Below are positions 18,011 through 25,855 of a stretch of 43,694 nt of DNA, piece after piece. The DNA lies in NCBI GenBank assembly GCA_016185395.1, contig JACPNR010000007.1:1-43694 (forward strand), read 5' to 3'. A program made the translations under genes and the position numbers. Each line of letters opens with the position of its first letter. Positions within the stretch are counted from its first letter, which is position 1. Source of the DNA: Candidatus Korobacter versatilis. Lineage in GTDB: Bacteria; Acidobacteriota; Terriglobia; Terriglobales; Acidobacteriaceae. A model generated the notes under the pieces. The model saw only the letters and a list, made by a program, of their open reading frames with translations. It was not told where the DNA came from and searched no databases.

Positions 18011-18087
18011 ATTGCCGAACTGCCGAAGTGCGGAACTGCGGAATCGAAGAGCAATCCGGCAATTCGGCACTTCAGCAGTTCGGCAAT
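18011..18087. repeat. Inverted repeat between ftsI and murE
   Basis: Arms of 21 bp at 18011-18031 and 18067-18087 (left arm begins ATTGCCGAACTGCCGAAG) match with one mismatch. The right arm touches the ftsI stop codon. The arms are built of the repeated word TGCCGAA/TGCGGAA. In RNA it would form a long hairpin splitting the dcw transcript, but no T-tract follows on the minus strand. Confidence 0.6.
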
Positions 18088-20249
18088 CACCTGGCGAAGC
18101 GCACGGCCACGTGTGCGCCCGCCGGGATGCGCGTGCCGGGCGCGGGCGCTTGCGCGCGCGCCACGCCGGAGCCGCTCACGTCGAGTTCGATGCCGGCCTC
18201 CTGCGCGAGCTCGATGACCTGCCGCAGGGGCTTGCCCACGAATGTTGGCACGACGGCGCCACCTTCCACGTCCACCACCACGGTACCGCCAGTGACGGGA
18301 GGTTCCGGAAGCGTCGGCGCGGCCAGCGGTGCGGCATCTGCACTCTCGATGGGTTGCTGCCGCGTCATGCTCGCCGGCCGTAGGGATGCAACGGTTGCCG
18401 GTGCGGGCGCATCCGCGGCCGCCGCCGCGGACGCATCCTCGCCGGCCGGCGCAAGCGTGCCGCCGAAGCGGTCAGGAGAACTCTCTGCGATGTCGTCATC
18501 TTTCACCTGTGTGGCCGCGCGCAGCAGCATGCGCTGCGGGCTGCGGACTTCCACGTCATGTGGAACGTTGAGATACGCCAGCGTCTGTTGCGCCACGCGC
18601 GCGAACACCGGCGCCGCTACTTGCCCGCCTTCGTGCAGGCCGACCGGCGAATCCAGGATCACCGCCACCGTGATGGCCGGGTTGTTCACCGGCGCGAAGC
18701 CCGCGAACGACGCGATGAGCTGCGTGTGCGAGTACGTGCCGGTGCGCGGGTCGATCTTCTGCGCCGTCCCTGTCTTGCCGCCGGCGGTGTAGCCCTCGAG
18801 CATCGCGCGTCTTCCCGTGCCGCGGAGCACGACGCCTTCCATCATGCGGCGCATCTCGACCGCGGTGAGGGCTGAGACCACCCGGCGTTGCTCCGGCACC
18901 TTGTACGCGACCGTCTGCAACGGCTGGCTGCCGGCGGGGTCGTGCTGCGAACTCGCCGCCAGGATGCGCGGCGGCGTGTACAGGCCGTCGTTGGCGATGG
19001 TCGAGATCATGGAGATCAACTGCACCGGCGACACGCCGATCTCCTGCCCCATCGAGATGGCGCCGATCGAGACCTTCGACCAGCGCGACACCGGCTTGGT
19101 GATGCCGCGCGTCTCGCCGGGCAGCTCCACGCCCGTCTGCGCGCCGAAGCCGAAACCACGGATGTACTTGTCGAAGCGCTCCTCGCCCAGCCGCAGTCCG
19201 AGCTTGATCGCGCCCACGTCGGAAGAGTGCTCGAGGACCTGGCTCACCGAGAGGTCGCCGAACTTCTTGTGGTCGCGGATGCGGACACCGGCGATGTATA
19301 TCTCGCCGTTCTGGCAATCGATGACCTCGTCGGGATTCGTGATCCTCTCTTCCAGCGCCGCCGCGATGGTGATGACCTTGAACGTGGACCCGGGCTCGTA
19401 GACGTCGCTCACCGCGCGGTTCTTGAGCTGTTCCGGCGTGACGCCGCGGAACGCGTTGGGATTGAACGACGGGCGGCTCGCCAGCGCCAGGATCTCGCCG
19501 GTGTGCGGGTTCTGCACGATGACGGCGCCGGATGCGGCATGCGTCTGCGCCAGCGCGGCCGCCAGCTCGCGCTCGGCGATGTACTGGATCTTCTCGTCAA
19601 TCGTCAGGACGAGGTTGTCGCCCGGCTGCGGCTGGCGCTCGACCGAGCCGAACCAGCGCCGCTTGGCGTCCATGGTGATCAGCATCCGCCCCGGCTTGCC
19701 GCGCAGTTGCTGGTTGAACTCGCGCTCCACGCCGCTCAGGCCTTCGTCATCAAGCCCGACATAGCCCAGCACGGGCGCGCCCAGATCGTTCTTGGGATAG
19801 AAGCGCTTCGATTCTTTCTGGAAATAAATGCCGCGCAGGTTCAACGCGCGGACGCGCGCGCTGGTGTCGTTGTCCACCTTGCGAGCCACCCAGGCGAAGG
19901 CGCGCGAGCCGCGCACCCGGGCGAGGATGTCGTCGGCGTCGGTGTTCAGGACTTTCGCCAGGACTTCCGCGGTGGATTGCTGGTCGGGGATCTCGGAGGG
20001 CACCGCGAAGATGGAGTCCACGCTGACAGACATCGCCAGCTCGTGTCCGTTGCGGTCGTAGATCACGCCGCGGATGGGCGCCACGTCGATGGAGCGCTGC
20101 TGCTGCCGCTGCGCTTGCTTGGCGAAATCGCCGTAGTGGAAGACCTGCAGGAAGATGAGGCGCGCGCCGATGGCGAGCATCCAGAAACAAAGCGCTCCTG
20201 CGAGGATGTAGAGCCTCTGCCGCGCGTCGGTGCGAAGCTTTTGGGCCAT
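18087..20249 (-). CDS. ftsI: Septal transpeptidase FtsI (PBP3) with C-terminal PASTA domain
   Basis: FtsI cross-links septal peptidoglycan with FtsW. From ATG 20249 it has 720 residues; a GTG at 20261 is possible. A membrane anchor lies at about 14-38. The pedestal domain includes RGVIYDRNGHELA (about 60-72). The transpeptidase motifs are S288-T-F-K, S342-S-D (most FtsI proteins have SSN) and K492-T-G-T. After a low-complexity Ala/Pro linker (about 600-655), a single PASTA domain occupies about 658-720. PASTA domains bind muropeptides or beta-lactams and are more common in Gram-positive and SpoVD-like PBPs. The gene lies 118 bp after ftsL. Confidence 0.95.
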   Translation of the reverse strand: MAQKLRTDARQRLYILAGALCFWMLAIGARLIFLQVFHYGDFAKQAQRQQQRSIDVAPIRGVIYDRNGHELAMSVSVDSIFAVPSEIPDQQSTAEVLAKVLNTDADDILARVRGSRAFAWVARKVDNDTSARVRALNLRGIYFQKESKRFYPKNDLGAPVLGYVGLDDEGLSGVEREFNQQLRGKPGRMLITMDAKRRWFGSVERQPQPGDNLVLTIDEKIQYIAERELAAALAQTHAASGAVIVQNPHTGEILALASRPSFNPNAFRGVTPEQLKNRAVSDVYEPGSTFKVITIAAALEERITNPDEVIDCQNGEIYIAGVRIRDHKKFGDLSVSQVLEHSSDVGAIKLGLRLGEERFDKYIRGFGFGAQTGVELPGETRGITKPVSRWSKVSIGAISMGQEIGVSPVQLISMISTIANDGLYTPPRILAASSQHDPAGSQPLQTVAYKVPEQRRVVSALTAVEMRRMMEGVVLRGTGRRAMLEGYTAGGKTGTAQKIDPRTGTYSHTQLIASFAGFAPVNNPAITVAVILDSPVGLHEGGQVAAPVFARVAQQTLAYLNVPHDVEVRSPQRMLLRAATQVKDDDIAESSPDRFGGTLAPAGEDASAAAAADAPAPATVASLRPASMTRQQPIESADAAPLAAPTLPEPPVTGGTVVVDVEGGAVVPTFVGKPLRQVIELAQEAGIELDVSGSGVARAQAPAPGTRIPAGAHVAVRFAR

Positions 20250-20273
20250 GAACGCGAACACTTCTAAAGAGCC

Positions 20274-20307
20274 GCATGGCGGTCCCGCGTTGGCAGGACC
20301 GCCATGC
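20274..20307. other. Strong hairpin in the ftsL-ftsI gap
   Basis: GCATGGCGGTCC (20274-20285) pairs perfectly with GGACCGCCATGC (20296-20307) around a 10-base loop. A TTTT follows on the plus strand only. In the dcw transcript it forms a stable hairpin about 25 bases before the ftsI start and may affect processing or translation. Confidence 0.55.
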
Positions 20308-20367
20308 TTTTACCGGAGGTGAACTTTGGTTGAAGTCGACACACCGGAACCTTAACGCCAACCAAAA

Positions 20368-20859
20368 CTATTGCGTCGCCGGCACCACCACGGCCTGCGA
20401 CACTTGCGCCAGCACCGCGCCGCTCGGCTCGTTCGCGGGCGCGTCCAGTTGGATGACCTGGCCGGGCTGCGGCGCGATCATGCCCATGCCGCGCGCCAGC
20501 GCGTCGATCCGCTCCGGGTCGCGCAACGACGCTTCTTCGAGACGCAGCGTGCGGTTCACCTCGAGCAAGCGGTCGCGCTCGCTCTTCTGCGCCTGTATCT
20601 GGTAGCCGTATTCGATGGCGCTGTAGTGCTGCCACATGTAGGCCAGCGCCAGCACGAACAACACCACGCACGCGCAGGTGAACTGCAGCATCTCGCGGTT
20701 GCGCTCCGTGTCCGCGACTTTCACCAGGCGGGTGTTGTCGATGCTCTTCACGAAATGGATCTCGGGCGTGGCCCCGCGCCATGCCGAGGTCTGCGCCACG
20801 ATCCTCCCCTGTGCGTGCGCGTAACGCCCGCCTGCCATCACTGCTGCTGCCGTCGCCAT
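20368..20859 (-). CDS. ftsL: FtsL-like cell division protein
   Basis: This 163-residue bitopic protein occupies the ftsL position between rsmH and ftsI. A cytoplasmic N-terminus (1-56) precedes one transmembrane helix (about 57-76, rich in cysteine and valine). A charged heptad-like coiled coil follows (about 82-115, IQAQKSERDRLLEVNRTLRL), then a segment DPERIDALARGMGMIAPQPGQ resembling the conserved end of FtsL/FtsB proteins. FtsL bridges FtsQ/FtsB to FtsW/FtsI. GGGAG lies 8 bases before ATG 20859, and the start directly abuts the stop of the upstream 55-codon ORF. Sequence similarity in this family is low, so the call rests on topology and place. Confidence 0.88.
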   Translation of the reverse strand: MATAAAVMAGGRYAHAQGRIVAQTSAWRGATPEIHFVKSIDNTRLVKVADTERNREMLQFTCACVVLFVLALAYMWQHYSAIEYGYQIQAQKSERDRLLEVNRTLRLEEASLRDPERIDALARGMGMIAPQPGQVIQLDAPANEPSGAVLAQVSQAVVVPATQ

Positions 20860-21027
20860 TTATGCCACTCCCAGAAGCGCTTCGTTGTCGTAGTTGAACT
20901 CGTGCGTGCGGGCATAGAGCTCCACCTGCACCGGCATCCGGTGGTCGGCGATGACGGCCGCGTGCTCTTCCGCTTTCTGCACGCTGGCGATCAGGTTGTC
21001 GAGCATCGTTCCTGTGTACATTTCCAT
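20860..21027 (-). CDS. Conserved-position small ORF between rsmH and ftsL
   Basis: A 55-codon frame (MEMYTGTMLDNLIASVQKAE ... NEALLGVA) begins at ATG 21027, or at 21021, for which GGAGG is at an ideal nine bases. Its TAA is immediately followed by the ftsL ATG, so ribosomes could pass straight on. The peptide is acidic, soluble, without a membrane segment or cysteines, and probably helical in its first half. I recognise no family. It could be a small divisome or RsmH-linked factor, or serve only to couple ftsL translation. Confidence 0.6.
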   Translation of the reverse strand: MEMYTGTMLDNLIASVQKAEEHAAVIADHRMPVQVELYARTHEFNYDNEALLGVA

Positions 21028-21194
21028 CACCCTCCGGCCGGGGGAGAATGGCCGGTCTACCGCGGCACTTCTGAACTGTTCCGGGACGACGCCGTTAGTG
21101 GAAGGTTTCAGAGGAATTTCAATTCGCCCTAGTAGAGGTAGGCAGCGTCGCCCCGGACCCTCACTGCGGCTCGCGCCTCTACTCGCCCGCAGCT

Positions 21195-22148
21195 TTAAAC
21201 TTTTTCTACGGCCCTCAGCTTCGCGCTGCGCGACCGTGGATTGCGATCGACTTCCTCGTCACTGGCGGTGACGATCCGCTTGGTCAACAGCCTGAACTGC
21301 CCGCGTTGCGCGCCGTCGCGAAACGCGTCTTTCACCATCCTGTCCTCGAGCGAGTGGAAGCTGATGACCACCAGCCTTCCACCCGGCTTGAGCACGTGCG
21401 GCGCTCCTCGCTCGTCGAGGAACGCCTTGAGGTCCTCCAGCTCCTGATTCACGTAGATCCGGATCGCCTGGAAAGTTCGCGTCGCGGGATGAATCCGTTC
21501 CGGATTCATTGACCGGCTCGCGGCCGATATAACTTGTGCTAGATGAGCGGTAGTTCGTATCGGCCGCGAGCGGACAATGGCTCTGGCGATTCTCCGCGAC
21601 CTCCTTTCCTCACCGAATTCGTAAATCAGATCGGCGAGATCGCTCTCGTCGAGCTGGTTTACCACTTGATCGGCGGTACGCTCGCCGTGCGGGTCCATCC
21701 GCATGTCGAGCGGTCCTTCCGCCTGAAAGCTGAATCCGCGCGCCGCGTCGCCAAGCTGCAGCGAGCTCACTCCGATGTCGGCCAGCACCCCGTCCACACT
21801 CGCGGGCGGGGCCACTCTCCCGATCTCGGCGAAGCTGCGATGCAGCAAGGTCACCTCCGGCCAGTCGCCCGCGTGTTGCGCCGGGGGACTGGTCAGCGAC
21901 TTGCGCGCCAGTTCGAGCGCCCGCGTGTCCTTATCGAAGCCAATCAAACGACCCTGTGCGCCCAGGCGTTTTGCGATTTCCCAGCTGTGCCCGCCTAAGC
22001 CCAAGGTCGCGTCGATATAGGAACCGCCGCGCCGGACTGCTAAAAAGTCGATCGCTTCTTTTAAAAGAACCGAAACATGGCCAACTCCGGTGCCGCCATG
22101 CCTGCCCCCAGGGGCAATGATCTCGTCTGCCTCGAACTCTTCCGCCAC
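21195..22148 (-). CDS. rsmH: 16S rRNA m4C1402 methyltransferase RsmH (MraW)
   Basis: RsmH N4-methylates C1402 of 16S rRNA using SAM and is almost always the second dcw gene. It has 317 residues. The SAM-binding motif is DATLGLGGHS (46-55). Family motifs GVLADIGVSSLQL, GPLDMRMD, HPATRTFQAIRI, GGRLVVISFHSLEDR and NPRSRSAKLRA are all present. An N-terminal extension of about 22 residues (acidic, then Gly-rich) precedes HVSVLLKEA. The start is a GTG at 22148 that shares its G with the mraZ TAG stop, so translation is coupled. About 167 bp separate it from the next small ORF. Confidence 0.96.
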   Translation of the reverse strand: MAEEFEADEIIAPGGRHGGTGVGHVSVLLKEAIDFLAVRRGGSYIDATLGLGGHSWEIAKRLGAQGRLIGFDKDTRALELARKSLTSPPAQHAGDWPEVTLLHRSFAEIGRVAPPASVDGVLADIGVSSLQLGDAARGFSFQAEGPLDMRMDPHGERTADQVVNQLDESDLADLIYEFGEERRSRRIARAIVRSRPIRTTAHLAQVISAASRSMNPERIHPATRTFQAIRIYVNQELEDLKAFLDERGAPHVLKPGGRLVVISFHSLEDRMVKDAFRDGAQRGQFRLLTKRIVTASDEEVDRNPRSRSAKLRAVEKV

Positions 22149-22588
22149 TAGATGCCCAGTTCGTCGAGAGTCTTTTCATCCTCAGCCGTGAACGGGTTCT
22201 CTACCAACTCCTTGCGGTACGCCTCGATGTTCCGCACGGCCAGGTGGGTCAGGTTCCCCAGCACCGCCACCTCGCCCTTGAGCCGCGCCGCATCGCGCAG
22301 CATCGCCGGCAGCAGCACGCGGCCCTGGTTGTCCATCTCCACCGATTGGCCGTAGTAGTTCGTGCGGTCCAAGAACTTTTTCTTCGTCGGATTGAAGCTG
22401 GAGAGGCGCGCCAACTTCTCCTCGATGCGCTGCCATTCCTCCATCGGATAGATCAGGGCGCGGTCGCCGTCCACACTGGTGATGTAAAACCCGTTGGCAT
22501 ACTTCTCGTCGACCAGGCGCTTGAACTCCGCCGGAAGCTTGAGCCTTCCCTTTTCGTCGACGCGGGTTGGATGGTTGCCGCGAAACAT
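22148..22588 (-). CDS. mraZ: Transcriptional regulator MraZ
   Basis: MraZ is the DNA-binding regulator that opens dcw clusters; in E. coli it represses its own promoter. The 146-residue protein has two AbrB/SpoVT-like half-domains. Each carries the conserved D-x-x-x-R motif: DEKGR (11-15) and DNQGR (86-90). These assemble into a ring-shaped oligomer in known structures. GGGGAG lies seven bases before the ATG at 22588. A 5' leader of about 230 bases precedes it. Three GTGGT boxes at 22798-22822 are the probable binding site. rsmH overlaps its stop by one base. Confidence 0.97.
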   Translation of the reverse strand: MFRGNHPTRVDEKGRLKLPAEFKRLVDEKYANGFYITSVDGDRALIYPMEEWQRIEEKLARLSSFNPTKKKFLDRTNYYGQSVEMDNQGRVLLPAMLRDAARLKGEVAVLGNLTHLAVRNIEAYRKELVENPFTAEDEKTLDELGI

Positions 22589-22797
22589 ACTTGTCTCCCC
22601 GCCGTTTCGGGGTGTTCAATCGACTATGCCGGGCCGCGATGACTGCGATTCCGGCGACCGCAGTAAGCACTTCGGTCGTACGCGATTCCGTGGTGCTGGG
22701 GGCCTTTGCGTCTGGGGCTTCGTTTTTCGGGTCGTTTGTGTTCATTGCACCCGTTGGACTTGCCTCACCCGTACCCCTTGGATCAACCTATTTGCTT

Positions 22798-22822
22798 ACC
22801 ACTTTGTACCACTTTAGACCAC
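22798..22822 (-). promoter_or_regulatory. Putative MraZ operator: three direct GTGGT boxes
   Basis: On the minus strand GTGGT recurs at 22818-22822, 22808-22812 and 22798-22802, exactly 10 bp apart with five-base spacers (cTAAA, aCAAA). Known MraZ sites are short G-rich direct repeats of this spacing. The boxes start directly after the -10 and cover the likely transcription start, which fits repression. Confidence 0.75.
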
Positions 22823-22850
22823 ATCCTACGCGCAAACCGTTGCCTGTCAA
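22823..22850 (-). promoter_or_regulatory. dcw cluster promoter upstream of mraZ
   Basis: On the minus strand a perfect TTGACA (22845-22850) is followed after 16 bp by TAGGAT (22823-22828). It is the best sigma-70-type promoter match in the window and precedes the MraZ boxes. The predicted start is near 22816, giving a leader of about 230 bases. Confidence 0.7.
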
Positions 22851-23059
22851 TAGGAAACTTAGAGGTCATGGTTGTGGAAAAGGCACTTGCACCGGGGTTG
22901 GTGCAGGATCGAGCAAAAAGCGCGAGGGCTCGCGCTCGGCTTGCGGAAAACCACTAGGGGTTGCGTTTATCGCGGTGGTGCCGGGGGCTTCCTATTACAT
23001 TTCGAGCGAAGCGAGAAAGCCCTGCCCGCACGAACGTGCACGGGCACGGTAAGGATTCC
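22851..23059. other. Intergenic stretch between dcw promoter and M24 peptidase gene
   Basis: No convincing gene. It holds a partial palindrome CCCGCACGAACGTGCACGGG (23025-23044), just past the M24 peptidase stop, that could help end its transcript. A TTTCGAGCGAAGCGAGAAA imperfect palindrome (about 23000-23018) is also present. Nothing else stands out. Confidence 0.35.
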
Positions 23060-24382
23060 TCACTTCGTTCGGAAGGTAGAAGGACCGAACGGCTCTTCGA
23101 GGCTCGGGCTCTGCGGGGTGAACAGCTCGGCGCCGTTTTCGGTGATGTGCATGTCGTCCTCGAGGCGCACGCCGAACTCGCCGCGGATGTAGATCCCCGG
23201 CTCGTCGCTGAAGCACATGCCCGGCGCCAGCGCGGGCTTGTCGCCGCGGACATTCTTTGCGCGAACCAGGTACGGCCACTCGTGGCCGTCCATGCCGATG
23301 CCGTGGCCCACGCGGTGGGTGAAGTGGTTGTAATCCGGACCGAACCCGGCTTCGCGGATGATCTTGCGCGCGGCGGCATCCACCGTCTCGCACGCCACAC
23401 CCGGCTTCGCCGCCGCCAGCGCCGCGGACTGCGCGCGGTGCACGACGTCAAAGACCTGCTTCATCTTCTCCGTCGGCTTGCCGAGGACGAAGGTGCGCGA
23501 GATGTCTGACTGGTAGCCTTCGACGCTGCACCCGCCATCCACCAACAGGATGGCGCCTTCTTTAACGACCTGTGGCTTCACCGAACCGTGCGGCAGCGCG
23601 GAGTTCTCGCCGACCTGCACGCCGGCGCCGCCCTCGAAGCCGAGCCGCGCGTGGGCTTGCTCCACGAAGCCGGCGAAATCACGCCGCGTCATGCCGGGTT
23701 GCAGCGAGCGATACGCTGCTTCGTAGGCGGTCAGCGTCACCTGGTTCGCGAGCGTCATGAGCTCCAGTTCGTGCGCGCTCTTGATCATGCGACAGCCGGC
23801 CGTCACCGGCGTCGCGCTCGTGAGTCTCGCGGCCGGCGCGGCTTTGCCCACCCCTTCGCTGTAGACCCAGTAGACACGCTCTTCTACTCCGAGGGTGGCC
23901 GTCGCCAGTCCGCGCTGCTTCAATCCCGCAGCCACCAGCGCGTACGGACTCTCATCTTCCTGCCACAACCGCATCTCGGGTTCTTTCCACCCCAGGCCGC
24001 TCTCGATCTGCTCCTGCGCGCGGTCCTGCTCGAACGCCGGACAAACAAAGAACGCGTCGCCCTTCGCCGGCAGCACCATCGCGAACAAGCGCTCGCTCAG
24101 CCACCACGAGATGCCGCTGAAGTACTGGAGCGAAGTGCCGCCGGTGAGGAAGACGGCGTCGAGTTTGTTCTGCCGCATCAGCTCGCGTGCCCGCTCGAGG
24201 CGCTGCGCGCGCTCTTCTTTGGTGATGGGCTTGGCTTCTGACTTGCGCGACTTCAGCCGCGCAATCGGCTCGGGCAGTGGCTTGCACGGCGTGGCGTCGC
24301 CAGCCAACGCTGCCGGCTGCGCTAGGGCGACTCCAGCGGCAATCCCGACACCCTTCAGGAACCCACGGCGAGTGGATCTCAT
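23060..24382 (-). CDS. Tat-exported M24 family aminopeptidase (Xaa-Pro type)
   Basis: The protein has 440 residues. The N-terminus RSTRRGFLKGVGIAAGVALA is a twin-arginine signal (RRGFLK), so it is exported folded. A creatinase/prolidase N-terminal domain (about 55-190) is followed by the pita-bread M24 domain. The five metal ligands are D282, D293, H360, E394 and E408, and HRVGHGIG is intact. It probably removes residues before proline from peptides in the periplasm, using two metal ions loaded before export. AGGAG lies six bases before the ATG. It follows the YndJ-like gene by 9 bp, so both probably share a transcript. Confidence 0.9.
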   Translation of the reverse strand: MRSTRRGFLKGVGIAAGVALAQPAALAGDATPCKPLPEPIARLKSRKSEAKPITKEERAQRLERARELMRQNKLDAVFLTGGTSLQYFSGISWWLSERLFAMVLPAKGDAFFVCPAFEQDRAQEQIESGLGWKEPEMRLWQEDESPYALVAAGLKQRGLATATLGVEERVYWVYSEGVGKAAPAARLTSATPVTAGCRMIKSAHELELMTLANQVTLTAYEAAYRSLQPGMTRRDFAGFVEQAHARLGFEGGAGVQVGENSALPHGSVKPQVVKEGAILLVDGGCSVEGYQSDISRTFVLGKPTEKMKQVFDVVHRAQSAALAAAKPGVACETVDAAARKIIREAGFGPDYNHFTHRVGHGIGMDGHEWPYLVRAKNVRGDKPALAPGMCFSDEPGIYIRGEFGVRLEDDMHITENGAELFTPQSPSLEEPFGPSTFRTK

Positions 24383-24391
24383 CGGCGACTC

Positions 24392-25252
24392 CTAGTGCGA
24401 GTGCAACACACTACCATCCCGCGCCGCCAGGTTACAGCCAAGCAGGGCGCAACCGAGGAAGCCGAAGGCGTTGACGACGCCGTGCATGAGGACCATCTGC
24501 GCGAGCGAGATCGGCGGCGCGCCGAACAGCACCCGCGTGACGAACATCGCGCCGAGGACCATAGGCGCGACGCTGCTGAAAGCGGAGATCCACAGCAGCC
24601 AGCGCGCGAGCGCGCTACGCGGTTCGACCGCTTCAAAAGCGAGGATGAAGGCGATCGCGATCTCGGCTAGGACCAACGGGACCGCGCCAAGGACCTGCAA
24701 CGGCGGCCACAGCACGAACCCGGCGGCGACCATCGGCATCGCAAACACAATCGTCGCCGCCGCCGTCTGATAAAGGCGGCGCGTCCAGCCGGGATCATCA
24801 CCGAGCCTGCGACCGGCCTCCACCGTGAGAACGAGGGAAAGATACCCGGTGAAGTGAAAATGAACGGACGTGAGCAGCACGATGATGGGTGGAACGCCCG
24901 GGACGGCGATCCGCGCGGCGGAAAGCACCAGCCAGCCAGCAGCAACCAGCCAATACAGCCCCGCCGCCGCCGTGCATAGCAGGTGCAACTGTCGTTCTCG
25001 CCATGCAAACGCGCGCCCCGCTCCGGCGACTGCGCGGACCGCCGCGACAGCGCACCACGGCAACGCCAGCACTGCAGCAACAGGACGGTCCGCAAGCTCG
25101 GCAGCGACCGCCAGCAAGCCAGCAGGAAGGACCAGACGAGTCGCCCATTCGCTCAACCGGTCCCCCGCAGCTTCTTCCAAGCGGAGGGCTAAGGGGACAA
25201 GCACCAAGATCCCGAATCCCGCCAGCCCGCGAATCGCAGTTTCGGAGCTCAA
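24392..25252 (-). CDS. Polytopic membrane protein, YndJ-like
   Basis: The frame has 286 residues with about eight hydrophobic helices. The SVHFHFTGYLSLVLT segment, with HFHF in a helix, recalls YndJ-like proteins, whose function is unknown. This assignment is from memory of the motif and is tentative. A TTG at 25252 is the start: a strong AGGAGG-type site lies about six bases upstream, and no ATG is near. It diverges from a promoter region with TTGAAC half-sites. The M24 peptidase gene follows after 9 bp. YndJ, DCC and SRPBCC-type genes, as I recall, often cluster, which supports the call. Confidence 0.65.
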   Translation of the reverse strand: MSSETAIRGLAGFGILVLVPLALRLEEAAGDRLSEWATRLVLPAGLLAVAAELADRPVAAVLALPWCAVAAVRAVAGAGRAFAWRERQLHLLCTAAAGLYWLVAAGWLVLSAARIAVPGVPPIIVLLTSVHFHFTGYLSLVLTVEAGRRLGDDPGWTRRLYQTAAATIVFAMPMVAAGFVLWPPLQVLGAVPLVLAEIAIAFILAFEAVEPRSALARWLLWISAFSSVAPMVLGAMFVTRVLFGAPPISLAQMVLMHGVVNAFGFLGCALLGCNLAARDGSVLHSH

Positions 25253-25265
25253 GCCCCCCTCCTTT

Positions 25266-25328
25266 TTGAACGCCTTCAGAAAACTCTTGACATTCTTTTG
25301 AACACGTTTGATATTTGAACATGTTCAA
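25266..25328. promoter_or_regulatory. TTGAAC half-site cluster with 14-bp palindrome
   Basis: TTGAAC occurs at 25266-25271, 25298-25303 and 25315-25320. The last is joined to inverted GTTCAA (25323-25328) to make the perfect palindrome TTGAACATGTTCAA. It covers the predicted start of the rightward promoter and lies between divergent genes, so it is a good candidate operator. Confidence 0.55.
25287..25315 (+). promoter_or_regulatory. Rightward sigma-70-like promoter
   Basis: TTGACA (25287-25292), a 17-bp spacer, then GATATT (25310-25315). The expected start is near 25322, inside the palindrome, about 50 bp before the membrane protein ATG. Confidence 0.6.
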
Positions 25329-25371
25329 CGAGATGTCAAGTGAAAAGTTCCGTATCCAGCTAGGAGGCTCT

Positions 25372-25812
25372 ATGCAAAGCGGAAATCTCTACGTGGTCTG
25401 GTCTTATGCCTTTTACATCATGATCAGCGTGGCGCTCACCGTCTGGGTGGCGCGCACGCTGTCGCAGAACGGCATCCTCTTCCTCGTCGACGCTTTCCTC
25501 GGCAATGAGCGCCTCGCCCACTCGGTCAATCACCTGCTCGTCGTCGGCTTCTACCTCATCAACATCGGCTACGTCACGCTGGCGCTGAAGTACGGCGACA
25601 AGCCGACCTCGCTGCAGCAGGCCATCGAGTTCCTCAGCACCAAGGTCGGACTGGTGCTGCTGGTCCTCGGCGCCATGCACTTTCTCAACCTGCGCGTGTT
25701 CTCGAACATGCGCAAGCGCGCGCTGCTGCGCAACGAGAGGCCGCCGCTCGCGCCCAACGAATTCATTCCGGCGTCGCTTCCTCCGCAACCCACGCCGCAA
25801 GGAGCGCACTGA
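25372..25812 (+). CDS. Small integral membrane protein of unknown function
   Basis: The chosen start is ATG 25372, with AGGAGG at 25362-25367; the frame is open upstream to 25315 but that would include the promoter. The 146-residue protein has three hydrophobic helices: VVWSYAFYIMISVALTVWVA, a segment with HLLVVGFYLINIGYV, and VGLVLLVLGAMHFL. A basic stretch and a Pro-rich tail follow. No family is named with confidence. It is the first gene of a rightward operon: the DCC protein follows after 43 bp and the SRPBCC protein after that. It may anchor or serve a redox function of the operon, but this is only inferred from place. Confidence 0.75.
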   Translation: MQSGNLYVVWSYAFYIMISVALTVWVARTLSQNGILFLVDAFLGNERLAHSVNHLLVVGFYLINIGYVTLALKYGDKPTSLQQAIEFLSTKVGLVLLVLGAMHFLNLRVFSNMRKRALLRNERPPLAPNEFIPASLPPQPTPQGAH

Positions 25813-25855
25813 TCACGCCGGCTTTGCTGGATGTGCACCAGAAGGAAGGCCCGTC

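Noticed and set aside
22589..22745. Leader ORF beginning MNTNDPKNEAPD in the mraZ 5' leader
   Set aside because: It continues out of frame into mraZ without a stop, has no clear ribosome site, and lacks family features. A short leader peptide cannot be fully excluded.
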